64,000 nucleotides of DNA, taken from the NCBI RefSeq assembly GCF_025377685.1, contig NZ_JACEHK010000002.1:604477-668476 (forward strand). Reading direction: 5' to 3'. The position numbers and the translations under genes are program-made. Every line of letters starts with the position of its first letter. The stretch's first letter is position 1. Positions 37,150-48,267 of the stretch are shown here, one piece after another. The notes beneath the pieces are model-generated. The model searched no databases. It saw only the letters and a program-made list of their open reading frames with translations, and had not been told where the DNA came from. The DNA is from Anaerobacillus sp. CMMVII (GTDB taxonomy: Bacteria > Bacillota > Bacilli > Bacillales > Anaerobacillaceae).

Positions 37150-38085
37150 ATGAATAGAGACATTAAATCAGTAAGTGAACTAATTGCTGAAAATCATTCA
37201 AAAAGGTCTTTGTTAAAATTTACAGAGAATGCAGTTCCAAGATTTCTACTTGTTTGTGCCATTATTTCTATATTAACAACAATTGGAATTGTATTCACAT
37301 TATTATTTGAAACATTTACATTTTTCAAGACAGTTTCATTTGTTGAATTTATTACTAGTAAAGAGTGGCATCCAATGCATTCTAGTCCAAACTTTGGAAT
37401 TTTACCTTTAGTTACCGGTACATTATTAGTAACAGCGATCGCGATAACAGTGGCAATTCCAATAGGTTTAGGGGCAGCGATTTATTTAAGTGAGTATGCA
37501 TCAGATAAAATGCGAAGAGTCATTAAACCAGTCTTAGAAGTTTTAGCAGGTGTTCCAACAATTGTTTATGGATTTTTTGCTTTAACATTTGTGACACCAC
37601 TACTACGTCAATTTGTACCAGATTTATCAATTTATAATGCTTTAAGTCCAGGGATTGTGGTAGGAATTATGATTATTCCAATGATTGCCTCACTTTCTGA
37701 AGATGCGATGAGTTCTGTACCTAATTCAATTAGGCAGGGAGCATATGCATTAGGAGCTACCAAGTTAGAGGTAGCGATTAAAGTTGTTTTACCAGCAGCT
37801 CTATCAGGGGTTATTGCATCGTTTGTCCTTGCGATGTCAAGAGCGATTGGTGAAACGATGATTGTAACTGTAGCAGGTGGAGCAAATCCAACAACAGCCA
37901 TCGATGTTACAAGTGCAATTCAAACCATGACAGCTTATATTGTTCAAGTAAGTTTAGGAGACGCAACGTATGGCTCAACTGTCTATTATAGTATTTATGC
38001 AGTAGGGATGACACTTTTTGTCTTTACACTTGTTATGAATATATTAGCTTTCTTTATCTCACGAAAATTCAGGGAGGAATATTAA
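37150..38085 (+). CDS. pstC: Phosphate ABC transporter permease PstC
   Basis: The roughly 311-residue permease has six predicted membrane helices and the EAA-type loop RQGAYALGATKLEVAIKVVLP. ATG 37150 has AAGGGGG six bases upstream; the frame is open back to 37072, but the extra residues there are not membrane-permease-like. It lies directly before pstA. Confidence 0.95.
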   Translation: MNRDIKSVSELIAENHSKRSLLKFTENAVPRFLLVCAIISILTTIGIVFTLLFETFTFFKTVSFVEFITSKEWHPMHSSPNFGILPLVTGTLLVTAIAITVAIPIGLGAAIYLSEYASDKMRRVIKPVLEVLAGVPTIVYGFFALTFVTPLLRQFVPDLSIYNALSPGIVVGIMIIPMIASLSEDAMSSVPNSIRQGAYALGATKLEVAIKVVLPAALSGVIASFVLAMSRAIGETMIVTVAGGANPTTAIDVTSAIQTMTAYIVQVSLGDATYGSTVYYSIYAVGMTLFVFTLVMNILAFFISRKFREEY

Positions 38086-38088
38086 AAG

Positions 38089-38967
38089 ATGGAAGTAATT
38101 AAGCAAAATCAAATGGTCAAAAATATTCCTACTCGTTTACTAAAAAATAAATTTTTCACCGTTTTATTTTTACTAGCAACACTTACTGGATTACTAGTTT
38201 TAGCAATCCTTTTATATCGAATTTTTTCTCAAGGAATAGGTTACATCAATTGGGATTTCTTAACGAGCTTCGCTTCAAGGCGTCCAAGCGATGCGGGAAT
38301 TAAAGCAGCGATTTACGGAACGGTTTGGATGATGGGAGTAACGGCACCAATTGCGTTTACATTAGGTGTAGGAACAGCGTTATATCTTGAAGAGTATGCA
38401 AGTAAAAATCTAGTTACGAAGATTATCCAAATGAATATTTCTAACTTAGCAGGTGTTCCATCAATTGTATTTGGTTTGTTAGGTTTAACATTGTTTGTAC
38501 GTGGATTAGGGTTAGATCGCAGTGTTTTAGCAGGTGGCTTAACGATGGCATTATTAATTTTACCAATTATCGTCGTCGCCTCTCAAGAAGCAATTCGCGC
38601 AGTACCAAAAGAATTAAAGGAAGCGTCATTTGGTATGGGTGCAACGAAATGGCAAACGATCCGTCGTGTTGTTTTACCTGTTGCGATACCGGGAATTTTG
38701 ACTGGAAATATCCTTGCTCTTTCAAGAGCAATTGGTGAGACTGCACCATTAATTATGATTGGGGCATTAACGTATATTGCCTTCGTCCCTGAAAACTTAA
38801 TGAGTCAGTTTACAGTTATGCCAATTCAAATTTTTAACTGGACAGGGCGACCGCAGGAAGAATTCCAATTTGTTGCAGCAGCTGGAATTATTGTCTTGTT
38901 AGCGATGCTATTAATCATGAATTCAATTGCTGTTTTAATTCGAAATAAATTTCAGAAGCGTTATTAA
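38089..38967 (+). CDS. pstA: Phosphate ABC transporter permease PstA
   Basis: The 292-residue permease pairs with PstC and carries the EAA-type loop KEASFGMGATKWQTIRRVVLP and six membrane helices. It starts three bases after pstC, with AGGGAGGA in the end of pstC. Confidence 0.95.
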   Translation: MEVIKQNQMVKNIPTRLLKNKFFTVLFLLATLTGLLVLAILLYRIFSQGIGYINWDFLTSFASRRPSDAGIKAAIYGTVWMMGVTAPIAFTLGVGTALYLEEYASKNLVTKIIQMNISNLAGVPSIVFGLLGLTLFVRGLGLDRSVLAGGLTMALLILPIIVVASQEAIRAVPKELKEASFGMGATKWQTIRRVVLPVAIPGILTGNILALSRAIGETAPLIMIGALTYIAFVPENLMSQFTVMPIQIFNWTGRPQEEFQFVAAAGIIVLLAMLLIMNSIAVLIRNKFQKRY

Positions 38968-38986
38968 ATTTTAAGGGGGATGTTTT

Positions 38987-39808
38987 ATGAGTGTTGCAGT
39001 TCAACCTAAAATAATTCAAAAAAATAATGAAGATAAAATTGTAAAAGTAGATAAAAAGAAAGTATATGAAGTAAATCAATTAAACTTATGGTACGGGAAA
39101 GAACAAGCATTAAAGCAAATTCAACTAGACTTCTTTGAAAATGATGTCACTGCAATTATTGGCCCTTCTGGTTGTGGGAAATCAACATTCATTAAAACTT
39201 TAAACCGCATGGTTGAAATGGTCCAAGGGGTAAAGACGTCTGGGAGTATTATCTATCAAGGAAGAGATATTTTTGATCCGAAGTTTCATGTTGAAGAACT
39301 AAGAACAAAAGTTGGAATGGTTTTTCAAAAGCCAAACCCATTCCCAAAATCAATTTATGAAAATATTGTTTATGGACCAAGAATTCACGGCATTAAAAAC
39401 AAAAAGATCCTAGACCAAGTGGTAGAAAAAAGTTTACGTGGCGCTGCGCTTTGGGATGAAGTAAAAGATAGACTCCATGAAAATGCTTATAGTCTTTCAG
39501 GTGGCCAACAACAACGTTTATGTATTGCCCGTTGTCTGGCAGTGGAACCACAGGTTATCTTAATGGATGAGCCTACTAGTGCACTTGATCCGAAATCTAC
39601 ACTGAAAGTAGAAGAGTTAATGGAAGAGTTAAAAAAACAGTACTCTATTATTATTGTTACTCACAATATGCAACAAGCTGCGAGAATATCAGATAAAACA
39701 AGTTTCTTCCTAAATGGAGAGGTTGTTGAGTATGACCAAACAGATCGCATTTTTTCCAATCCAAAAGACAAGCGTACAGAAGACTATATCACAGGAAGAT
39801 TTGGATAA
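38987..39808 (+). CDS. pstB: Phosphate ABC transporter ATPase PstB
   Basis: The 273-residue ATPase has Walker [10 protein letters not shown], the Q-loop [16 protein letters not shown] typical of PstB, signature [16 protein letters not shown] and Walker [14 protein letters not shown]. It energises PstCA. The N-terminal 25 residues form a charged extension. RBS AAGGGGGATG precedes it. Confidence 0.97.
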   Translation: MSVAVQPKIIQKNNEDKIVKVDKKKVYEVNQLNLWYGKEQALKQIQLDFFENDVTAIIGPSGCGKSTFIKTLNRMVEMVQGVKTSGSIIYQGRDIFDPKFHVEELRTKVGMVFQKPNPFPKSIYENIVYGPRIHGIKNKKILDQVVEKSLRGAALWDEVKDRLHENAYSLSGGQQQRLCIARCLAVEPQVILMDEPTSALDPKSTLKVEELMEELKKQYSIIIVTHNMQQAARISDKTSFFLNGEVVEYDQTDRIFSNPKDKRTEDYITGRFG

Positions 39809-39816
39809 GGAGCGAT

Positions 39817-40479
39817 ATGACCATGCATACTAGAGAAACATTTCATTCAGGAATAGCAAGTCTAAAAGAAGCCATCGTAGCTTTAGGAAGTCAAGTTAAT
39901 GTTGCTTTTAACGAATCGATGGTGGCATTTATAAATAATGATATAAAAAAATATGCTAGCATCCAAGAAAACGATTTACAGATCAATCAGCAAGAACTAG
40001 CAATTAATGAAAAAGCAACTTTGCTCATTGCAAGGCAACAGCCAGTTGCCTCAGATCTTCGTAAAATTATTGTGGCTTTTAAGATTTCAAGTGATTTGGA
40101 ACGCATTGGTGATTTGGCTGTAGATATCTCAAAGGCTGCTCAAAGAATACCAATGAGCGAAGTAAAAATCGATACAACACTCTTATTACAGATGGCAAAC
40201 AAGGCAAGTGAAATGTTATCAAGAGTACTCGTAGCTTATGAAAATGGAAACATATTAGAAGCTCAACAAATTGCTAGTGTAGATGACGAAGTTGATGAAA
40301 TGTATGCTCAGTTCGTGAAGATAATCTTTAATTTTGTCATTTCTGAGCAATTAAAAATAGAGCAGGTAACCCAGCTAGCGTTTATCTCACGCTATATAGA
40401 ACGAATTGCAGACTATGCAACGAACATTGCTGAGCTAATCATCTATGAAGTGAACGGTCAGTATTTTGATTTAAACTAA
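39817..40479 (+). CDS. phoU: Phosphate signalling regulator PhoU
   Basis: The 220-residue helical protein has two PhoU repeats, each with the ExxxD-type metal motif (SDLERIGDLAVDIS and SRYIERIADYATNIAE). It links Pst activity to Pho-regulon signalling. The ribosome site AAGGAG precedes ATG 39817. It ends the pst operon. Confidence 0.95.
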   Translation: MTMHTRETFHSGIASLKEAIVALGSQVNVAFNESMVAFINNDIKKYASIQENDLQINQQELAINEKATLLIARQQPVASDLRKIIVAFKISSDLERIGDLAVDISKAAQRIPMSEVKIDTTLLLQMANKASEMLSRVLVAYENGNILEAQQIASVDDEVDEMYAQFVKIIFNFVISEQLKIEQVTQLAFISRYIERIADYATNIAELIIYEVNGQYFDLN

Positions 40480-40494
40480 ATATTCTTAGGGACC

Positions 40495-40522
40495 AGGCGA
40501 TACGAACCGTGTATCGTCTTTT
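40495..40522 (+). terminator. Terminator of pstSCAB-phoU
   Basis: GGCGATAC and GTATCGTC pair around GAACCGT, followed by TTTT. The remaining bases to 40748 hold no gene; the addB ribosome site AAGGAGG is at the end. Confidence 0.75.
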
Positions 40523-40748
40523 AAGTTTAATGAAAGAAATGATACTCCCTTAAGGCATTTTCCATAATTTTGATTATCTTTACTTCCTTGTTGAGATTTA
40601 ATGTTTGGTAGTGTTAAAATAAGATAAGAACATACATTCTAGTGACGACGGTATATTTATATAATTCTTTTTAGAGTCCCCTTGTACTTCAATTACAGTG
40701 GGAATTGTTGGTATAATGAACTTATTTCCGTTATCAAGGAGGTTGCAC

Positions 40749-43693
40749 ATGCTAGTTGTAAAAACATCACCAATAACAGAGGTTGCAAATAGTGATCGAC
40801 TTTTAGAGTGCTTCAACAAGCAAAAAGAAGTTGGAAAACCAATCTATTACATATTACCTTCTAATAAATATCTTCAAGAAGCCAGAAAACGAAAAGCTGG
40901 CATCGCTTTTAAAACGTTTGATGATTTGGCTGATTTAGTTTTGAAAAAAGCAAATGTTGATTTTTTCGCTGTGTCTGAAAGCGAACGAACATTGTTTTTT
41001 CAAGAATTAATTGCTAGGGATAAAAAGCGATTTTTACAAAATCCAGAAGAACTCCGGCACAAAGCCAAAGCATACGCCCAGACATATGGGCAGTTGAAAC
41101 GTGTTGGATTAACTATTAACGATTTGCCACCACAGTTCAAGCAAATGGAAGCTGTCTTTTCGGAGTATGAGACAGAGTGGGTTACAAAACAACGTCTTCT
41201 AGATCCAGAAAACCGAATTCATAAAGCGGTATCTTTAAAAAAGCAAACCAACTTAAATCTTGGTGGGATTGTGATCGATGGCTATTTAGACTTCAGTACG
41301 CTTCAATATATGGTGATTAATTACTTCGTCTCCCTTGGATTTGATATTACTGTATATTTACCATTGCTTGAAGGAGCGGAGATTCTAGAAGAGACAAAAT
41401 CCACGCTTCAAAAGATAGGCTTTCAAATTGCAGACAATGAAGTGTTATCAATACAGACGGAACCAGACATTACAGTTTCTTCCGCCACAACTATAGAAGA
41501 AGAAATCTATGGAGTTCTAGAAGAAATTGCAGAAAAAGACAAAGCATTGGTTTTTTCAGAGGTAGGATTGTTGTTAGCAGATGAAGCAAAGTATTTAGAA
41601 AGTGTAATTAAAGTTGCAAAGGAGAAACATATCCCAATAAAACGACCTGAAAAAAAGTTGGTGAATGAATCTTTACTTTTCCAATTTATCTATCATGCAT
41701 TACTAAACCACAATGGTAGATTTTCAAATAGATGGGATGCTATAGACCTCCTAGATTCTTTACTTAGACTTCAATTTCTCCCAAGTTTTGAGTATATGAC
41801 GAAAAAGAGATCGTATATTGAAACTGGATTTCTTGAGAAAGATCTGAAAGAATACATCGATTTATTCGTTGATTTTCGAACATCCCTTCCTAAAAAGGCA
41901 AGCTTGGTATCTTATTTAACCTGGATGAGAGATTTGCTAGAAAAAAGTCAATTCCCTGTTATATGGAAAGAAAGACTACAATCTCTGACAAAGACAAACA
42001 AACTTCAACAGATTCGTTTTGAATGGAAGTCATATGATTTTCTCCTGGATTTTCTTACTAAAAAAATTGAATTGATAGATAAGCAAGGACTACAAGAGCT
42101 TGAGGTTCATTATCATATTTTTGTTGAGTGGTTAAATGATGGAATCCAAACGGGCTCAATTTATGTAGAGAGGGCTCCGAATAAAGGAGTTCAAATATTT
42201 ACATTCCGCGATATAGCTTTATTTAAAGGGAAACAGATTTATGTCATGGGGATGAATGAAGGAACATTTCCAAAGGGCCACAAGCTCAGTGGTTATTTCC
42301 AAGAAAGTGATTTAAGAAACCTACCAATCCCGTTTGCGGCACCAACTCGAAGGTTATTTCGACAAAAAGATGATGCTTTTTTCCAGCAGTTGTTTTCATT
42401 AGCGAAAACATTGTCTTTTTCCTATGTCGTAGGTGTAGATCCGCATAACCCGCTACTCCCTTCTGGTTATTTAGAACGATGGAAGAAGCAAATTCTAGAA
42501 AGAAAGTACAGTACAGCCACTCGGTATGCCAATCGAGTATCTCGTTCAATGCAAGACTATCAGGAGAAACTTGCTTTTCATGTTGGGATAGGAAAAAAAG
42601 TGCAGAGTTTACCTAAAGAGCTAGAGAAAATGACTGCAACCCTAGACTACTTAGAGGAAGGCAAAGAAATAGTCTCCTCTCATTGGCATGAGCAGTTGCG
42701 GCGGGACAAGTTATCGGTCACAATGCTTGAAAGCTATGCGATGTGTCCATTTAAATATGCTCTTGAGCGAATTCTAAACATTAAAGAACCTTCCGAGAAA
42801 AGGACATCAATCGATTTCAGAGATGTAGGCTCAATGCTTCATACGATTATAGAAAAGTTTTATAAACAACTAATGTTAGTTGGCAAACCTTTCTCTGCAT
42901 TTTCAGAGGAAATGAAAGAAACGGCTGAAACGATTTTATTAGAAATCTTTGAGGAAGAATGGGCAGTTGTCGAGGGGCGTCATCTTGATTTTTCAAAGTT
43001 ACAACTGTCAATCGAAAAAGAAGAATGGCAGAAAAAGCTTCGCAAATGGTGGCTTGCCGAGAAACAGCATTTTTGGGAAAATAAACAACTCCAGGGGATG
43101 CACCTATTCCGACTAGAGGAAGCAATTGAACTTGATTTAAAAATCGATGAAACAACAACGATTACCTTGTCGGGAAAAATTGATCGAATTGATATTGATG
43201 AGAATGGCTTTGTTATATACGACTACAAATCTGGACTAGCATCATTAAATTTTGAAAAAGAAGTTCGTCCTGGTCTTAAGCTTCAATTACCACTATATTT
43301 AGTTGCGATGGAAAACAGGTTGACAACTGGGCATTATCAGCTCGATTTATCAGGGATATTTGAAGAAACACCAGAAAAATTAACGGCTCACGGTGCATCG
43401 TATATATCATTAAGAGATCCGTTGAAACGTGCCGGAAACAGTGTTTGGCGCGAGGAACATTTCGGGAAAAACAATCCCTTTTCTGTTCATGCCAAAGCTA
43501 CAAAGAAGAAACACTTGAGGCAGAAATGTTGTTAGCCAAATATGAGTTGAAACAGCGTTTGAAGGAGCTGTGGGAGGGGAGTACTCAAAACTTTTCTGTA
43601 AAGCCACTAAAATGTATCAATAGCTGTATCTACAAATCAGTATGTCGAGTCACCCAAGATCAAATTGAAGAAGGCGAGGGGGAGTGGAAGTGA
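40749..43693 (+). pseudogene. addB: AddB subunit of the AddAB helicase-nuclease, frameshifted near its end
   Basis: ATG 40749 is behind AAGGAGG. The long frame covers the helicase-like and nuclease domains of AddB: LPSNKYLQEARKRK at the N terminus, MGMNEGTFPKGHKLSG, CPFKYALERIL (first Fe-S Cys), and the nuclease motif GKIDRIDIDENGFVIYDYKSG. It stops at 43535, but the adjacent frame continues with SYKEETLEAEMLLAKYELK and the C-terminal Fe-S cysteines KCINSCIYKSVC, ending at 43693. One A restored in AAA at 43494-43496 joins them (about 982 residues). AddAB resects DNA ends to Chi for recombination. Confidence 0.9.
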
Positions 43694-46600
43694 ATTTTAA
43701 TCCAGAGCAAGAAACAGCGATTTTCAGTGAAAAGCCACTAGTTGTTATCTCAGCTGGAGCTGGTTCAGGGAAAACTCGTGTTTTAACCGAACGGTATGTC
43801 CATCTTTGCGAACAAAAGCTTCAAGAAAAGCTCGGAAATCCCTCTTCAGCCGTTGCAGCAGCGGTAGAGGAAATCGTTGCCATTACATTTACCGAAAAAG
43901 CTGCTCGAGAGATGAAGGATCGAATTCGTGGTCGTATTGAAGAAAAACGCTCTTCTGTCGATAAACTATACCAGAAACATGAACAAGAGCTTGCCGGTCA
44001 GTTTTGGCAGGAGCAAAAGGAAGCTTTGGATGGTGCCTTAATCACTACGTTTCATAGCTTTTGTCATAAATTGTTACATGAATACGCATTCGAAGCGGAT
44101 ATTACGCCCAATTTTACGGTCCTTGATGACGTTCAAGCGAAGCTTATCCAAATTGATATCTTTGAAGAAATGTATGATTCACCTGAATATCATCAAGTAT
44201 GGAGACCGCTGTACAATTTTTACACGCGAAACCAACTGAGCGAATCAATCAAGGCGGTTTACGGTCAAATGAAAGAAATTATTACGTCGGTTTCCTCTAT
44301 TGAGTCCTTTTTGATAGTGAGGAGATTGTTGCGATACAATTAGCCTCAATTATGGAAGAGCGTAAAAAAGCAATCGAACACTTTTATCAAAATGCTAAGC
44401 CTCTTGTCTTAGAGTTAGATGATCAGGACAAAGCCCAGAGCAAGATTATTGAACATTTTTCGTTGTTGAGCGAAAAAGGGGATTATTCTGAGACTTTATA
44501 TGATGAATTAGTTGATGCCATGCCGAAGAAAGTAAGCAATGCTTGGAAAGAAAGTAATCCGCCTTTATTTGAGTTATATGATCGATTATTTAAACCATTA
44601 AAAGAAGTATGGAAGAACCTGAAAGGACCTTCAGAAGCTGAACAGGAAGAAATTAAAGAGGTTATCAGACTTTTTGTTCACATGCTTTCAGTGTTTCATG
44701 AAAAATTTGATGCAGCCAAACGAGAACGAGCAGCTCTCGATTTCTCTGACCTACAACAAAAGGCTATTGCCCTTCTCGAAATCGAAGCGGTCCAGGTAGC
44801 TTCTCGGCAAAAATTTAAGCATATGATGATTGATGAGTTTCAAGATACAAACCAACTTCAGATGAATATGTTGAAGTTTATTCAACCTCCATATCAATTC
44901 GTAGTTGGAGATGGAAAGCAATCAATTTACCGCTTTCGAGGAGCCGATGTAAGCCTAATGAAGGAGCTGGTTGAACATTCGAAACAGGATGCGAATAGTG
45001 ATTTTATCAATATGAGCACCAATTATCGAACGTGTGATAGTATTATTCAGTTTGTAAATCAGGCTTTTGAAGAAATAATGGGAGGCGAAGAAGCAAGCTC
45101 AGACCTCTCCTATAAAATTAATTACACAACAATTAACAGTCATCGAAACGGAGAAGAAGAACAAAAGCGTCGTGTTGAATTGATTACAATCCCTTCTCAA
45201 GAAGAAACAGAAGATGAAGAAGAATCAGATGGGCAGCTATCAGAATACGAAGTCATTGCGAACCGAATGCTTGGGCTTATGGAAGCTCAGGAAGCGATAG
45301 TGGCAGAGAAAAATACATGGCGCGGACCAATGTGGCGTGATTTTGCCATTCTCATCCAGGCTCGTACTAAGTTAACGAAACTAGAGAAAGCTTTAAAGGA
45401 CAAAGGAATTCCTTATGTCGTTTATGGAGGCATTGGCTTTATGAAAAACAAGAGGTAAGGGACATGCTATCCCTACTACAATGGTTAAATCGCCCTTGGG
45501 AACCATTGTATATATTATCATTACTAAGAAGTCCTTTATTCGGCGTTACGGTCGAAGGTTTTCTTACCATTGACCAGTGTCTTGAAGAAGAGATAAGTCT
45601 TGCTTCCTATATTTACGAAGGATTGTTTTTGCAGGATGAGAGTCTTGATGAACCTTTGAAGAGCGCATTAACAAAATTAAAAGAGTTCTATGAAAGTTGG
45701 GTTCCATATACACCACAAAAATCTATGAATGCTTATCTATATGACCTTTTTACCGCTTCAGGCTTAAAGGCAATGTTATTACTGCAGCGAAATAACATTC
45801 AGCTAATTAAAAATGTTGAGAAATTAATTGACGTCTTAGCCCAATTTAAAACATCCTCGTTAGATGAATTATTAAAACAAATAAAACAGCTTGCAGTTTT
45901 GTCTGATAAAGAAGGAGAAGCCGAAGTTGAACTAGCTGAAGGGAATATGGTCCATATCATGACAGTTCATGCATCTAAAGGGCTAGAATTTCCGATCGTT
46001 TTCTTGCCAGACTTAGCCAAAGGTCCTCGGGGAGACACTGGGAGTATCAGGTTTGATAAGGATGTACGTCTCGCAGTGCAATACAAAAAAGAAATTGATC
46101 TCCTAAAGAAACCAGTAGAAAAATCTTCACCGGCTTTTAATGCAATCAAAGCCAGATCTAAAGATCAAGCCGTTGAAGAAGCCAAGCGACTCTTTTATGT
46201 TGCGGTTACCCGTGCGAAAGATTATTTAGTCTTATCTACGGTAGCTAAGGCAGCTAATGATTCTTGGTATGATATGCTTCTTAATGCTATGGAAGACAAT
46301 GGTTTTTTACAAACGTATATAGAAGAGTGTCTAGAAGTACCAGAATACGAAAAGTGGGAAGACAGTGGTGAGGAGTATCAAGCTCCAGTGTTAAATGAGG
46401 AAAATCTAAACCAAATGAGTTTCTCAGTGTCGGAAATCATGACGTTTATCAATGATCCTCTAAAATATTTTGATAAATATATTGTGAAAATTGAAGATCA
46501 TTGGCTCGAGGAAAAAACAAATCAAGTACAAACTGGTGATAACTATGATATCGTATCTGGGGCAACACTTGGAACAATCGTTCATCGAGCCTGTGAATTA

Positions 46601-47128
46601 TTTGACCACGGCTACGAGCTTGACGAAGCAAAGGCAGAAGCATTAGCAATCATTGATGATGAGATTGAAAAGAGTCGCTTTGAGCAAGCGATGGAAGGTT
46701 TAATGAATAATTACCGTCAGTTAGAGGAATTAAACTTAGGTAAGGCAGTTGAAAACGAATGGCCATTTACTGTTGAAATTGAGGGTGTTCAAATCATTGG
46801 TGAGATTGATAAGATTGTCGAAAAAAATGGTCTCTTCCATCTGATTGATTTAAAAACAAATAAATCGAAAGATTTGGATAAGTTAACAGATTACTATTCA
46901 CCCCAGCTCTACTTATACAAAATGGCTTTTGAGAAAGAGTACCAGCAAAAGGTAGACTGTTTGTCCTTATTTTTTATGAGAGCTGGGAAAGCCGGTTTTC
47001 GCTCGGTAGCTTTTCATCCCGACGTTGAAAAAGAAATGAGTGAAGTTATTAAAGCGATGGCAAATCTAAAACAAAACGATGCTGGAAAAAGTGAGTATAT
47101 CAACTATTACAAAAAAAGTAAAAAATAA
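43690..47128 (+). pseudogene. addA: AddA helicase-nuclease, interrupted by two frameshifts
   Basis: GTG 43690 overlaps the addB stop (GTGA) and follows GAGGGGG. Three consecutive frames make one UvrD-type helicase with a C-terminal nuclease. Part 1 has Walker A SAGAGSGKTRVLTERY; part 2 has LDFSDLQQKA, MIDEFQDTNQLQ and GDGKQSIYRFRGADV; part 3 has HASKGLEFPIVFLPD, AVTRAKDYL and the RecB-type nuclease GEIDKI ... LIDLKTNK. One T restored in TTTTT at 44308-44312 and one T in TTT at 45438-45440 give about 1146 residues, somewhat shorter than the B. subtilis protein. Both breaks are in T runs. Confidence 0.9.
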
Positions 47129-47200
47129 ATGTTTACAACAAGGGAATTATTGGATATAATTTCCTATGTAAGATAAATTAATCGAAAGGAGCTGAGCGAT

Positions 47201-47266
47201 ATGATCAAAGGCAATGGAAATAGCAGAAAACAATTTAATATCTTTCGTTCGGTATCCGAAGCTTAA
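47201..47266 (+). CDS. Possible 21-residue peptide at start of small-ORF locus
   Basis: ATG 47201 follows GAAAGGAGCTGAG and opens a 21-codon frame (MIKGNGNSRKQFNIFRSVSEA). A terminator hairpin follows 34 bases later. The ribosome site is good, but the product is too short to judge; it could be a regulatory peptide of the locus. Confidence 0.35.
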   Translation: MIKGNGNSRKQFNIFRSVSEA

Positions 47267-47299
47267 TTTTAAGTTGCTATTTAACTTTTGTTAATTATC

Positions 47300-47406
47300 A
47301 AGCCACAGGTCCGTATGAAAACCTGTGGCTTTTCTATGTGAAAAAGTAGACGCACATTTATGTCTACATCCTTACCACAGGGGGATTCTCTTGTGGCTTT
47401 TTTTGC
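47300..47406 (+). terminator. Two tandem CCACAG/CTGTGG terminators
   Basis: AGCCACAGGT / ACCTGTGGCT followed by TTTT (47300-47334), and CCACAG / CTTGTGG followed by CTTTTTTT (47375-47406). The two share stem sequence and both follow short frames, suggesting duplicated transcription units. Confidence 0.7.
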
Positions 47407-47576
47407 GTATTTCAGTCTCAATGCCGAGAAAAAATTCCATCATACGACTGTTAAATATTAGGTGTTATTGGCTTAAACTTAAGTAGAACCAGGGAAAGGT
47501 CAGTCTAAAAAAATCTTAGGAATAATGAAGACTGTTCATTCATATCGTATTAATTTAGTGAGGAGGTGAAGTCGTA

Positions 47577-47729
47577 TGTTAATAAATTTATTCTTTTTTT
47601 CAGTAACAATATCCAAACGCCAATATTCAAATGAAGAAATTAGCAAAGCTTATCGCATGAACAAGGTTGAGTCACATATAGAAACGGTAAAAGCGAAATC
47701 TTTTGATCAGCAATTCAAATGTTTATAAG
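47577..47729 (+). CDS. YrzI-family small protein, copy 1 (50 aa)
   Basis: ATG 47577 follows GAGGAGGTGAAG. The product has a hydrophobic N-terminal segment (MLINLFFFSVTISKRQYS) and a charged helical tail. The TISKR motif and the hydrophobic-then-polar layout match the YrzI small-protein family. In B. subtilis yrzI encodes a toxic peptide with tight mRNA control; activity here is inference. A paralogue lies 130 bases downstream. Confidence 0.7.
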
Positions 47730-47765
47730 ATTATTAACTATAAATTCATTAAGGAGGTTTTTTTA

Positions 47766-47828
47766 ATGTCAATGAGATTTTGCTTTCCGGTTTTAGCTTG
47801 GTACAAACAGGTGAAAGGCTTAACCTAA
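47766..47828 (+). CDS. 20-residue peptide between the YrzI paralogues
   Basis: A very strong ribosome site (AAGGAGG, eight bases before ATG 47766) precedes a 20-codon frame, MSMRFCFPVLAWYKQVKGLT, in the full sequence 47766-47828. B. subtilis has a comparable tiny translated frame beside yrzI that influences yrzI mRNA decay, so a leader or regulator role is possible. The strength of the site is the main evidence. Confidence 0.5.
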   Translation: MSMRFCFPVLAWYKQVKGLT

Positions 47829-47858
47829 TTACGTTTTTAAGTGAAGGGAGGTCTTGGT

Positions 47859-48008
47859 ATGGTCTTTAATATCTTCTTTTTAACCATTACCATTTCAAAA
47901 CGTTATTTTTCGAAAGCAGATCTTGAGCGTGCCTTTAAAGCACAGCTTACTGAACAGCTTGTTGAGGAAAATAAGCAGCACTGTATAAGTCAAAGACAAT
48001 TAATATAA
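47859..48008 (+). CDS. YrzI-family small protein, copy 2 (49 aa)
   Basis: ATG 47859 follows GAAGGGAGG. The product MVFNIFFLTITISKRYFSKA has the same hydrophobic N terminus and TISKR motif as the copy at 47577, then a charged helix. The two copies align over the first 35 residues. A terminator follows at 48018. Confidence 0.7.
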   Translation: MVFNIFFLTITISKRYFSKADLERAFKAQLTEQLVEENKQHCISQRQLI

Positions 48009-48017
48009 TATTTTTTA

Positions 48018-48189
48018 GGAGGCTAACGAATAGGTTAGTCTCTTTTGCATCTGGAGTACAAGACGAACGTGATGGTGAGGAAGAAGCCTAGACGGTTTTG
48101 CGGCAGTTAAAAGTCTTTAATACAGGAGTATACGGTACAGATTTTAATATAAACTACTAAGGAGGCTACCAAAAGGTTAGCCTCTTTGG
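48018..48189 (+). terminator. Pair of GAGGCTA/TAGCCTC-type terminators
   Basis: GAGGCTAAC / GGTTAGTCTC plus TTTT (48018-48047) and GAGGCTACC / GGTTAGCCTC plus TTT (48161-48189) are near copies of each other. The spacer between them (48048-48160) contains no convincing frame. Confidence 0.65.
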
Positions 48190-48267
48190 TGATTGCTACT
48201 GATTTTCTATCATTTCATGAAACTATACTACTCTACTTACGATTGAGAAAGGTTGTGTCCGAAGATA

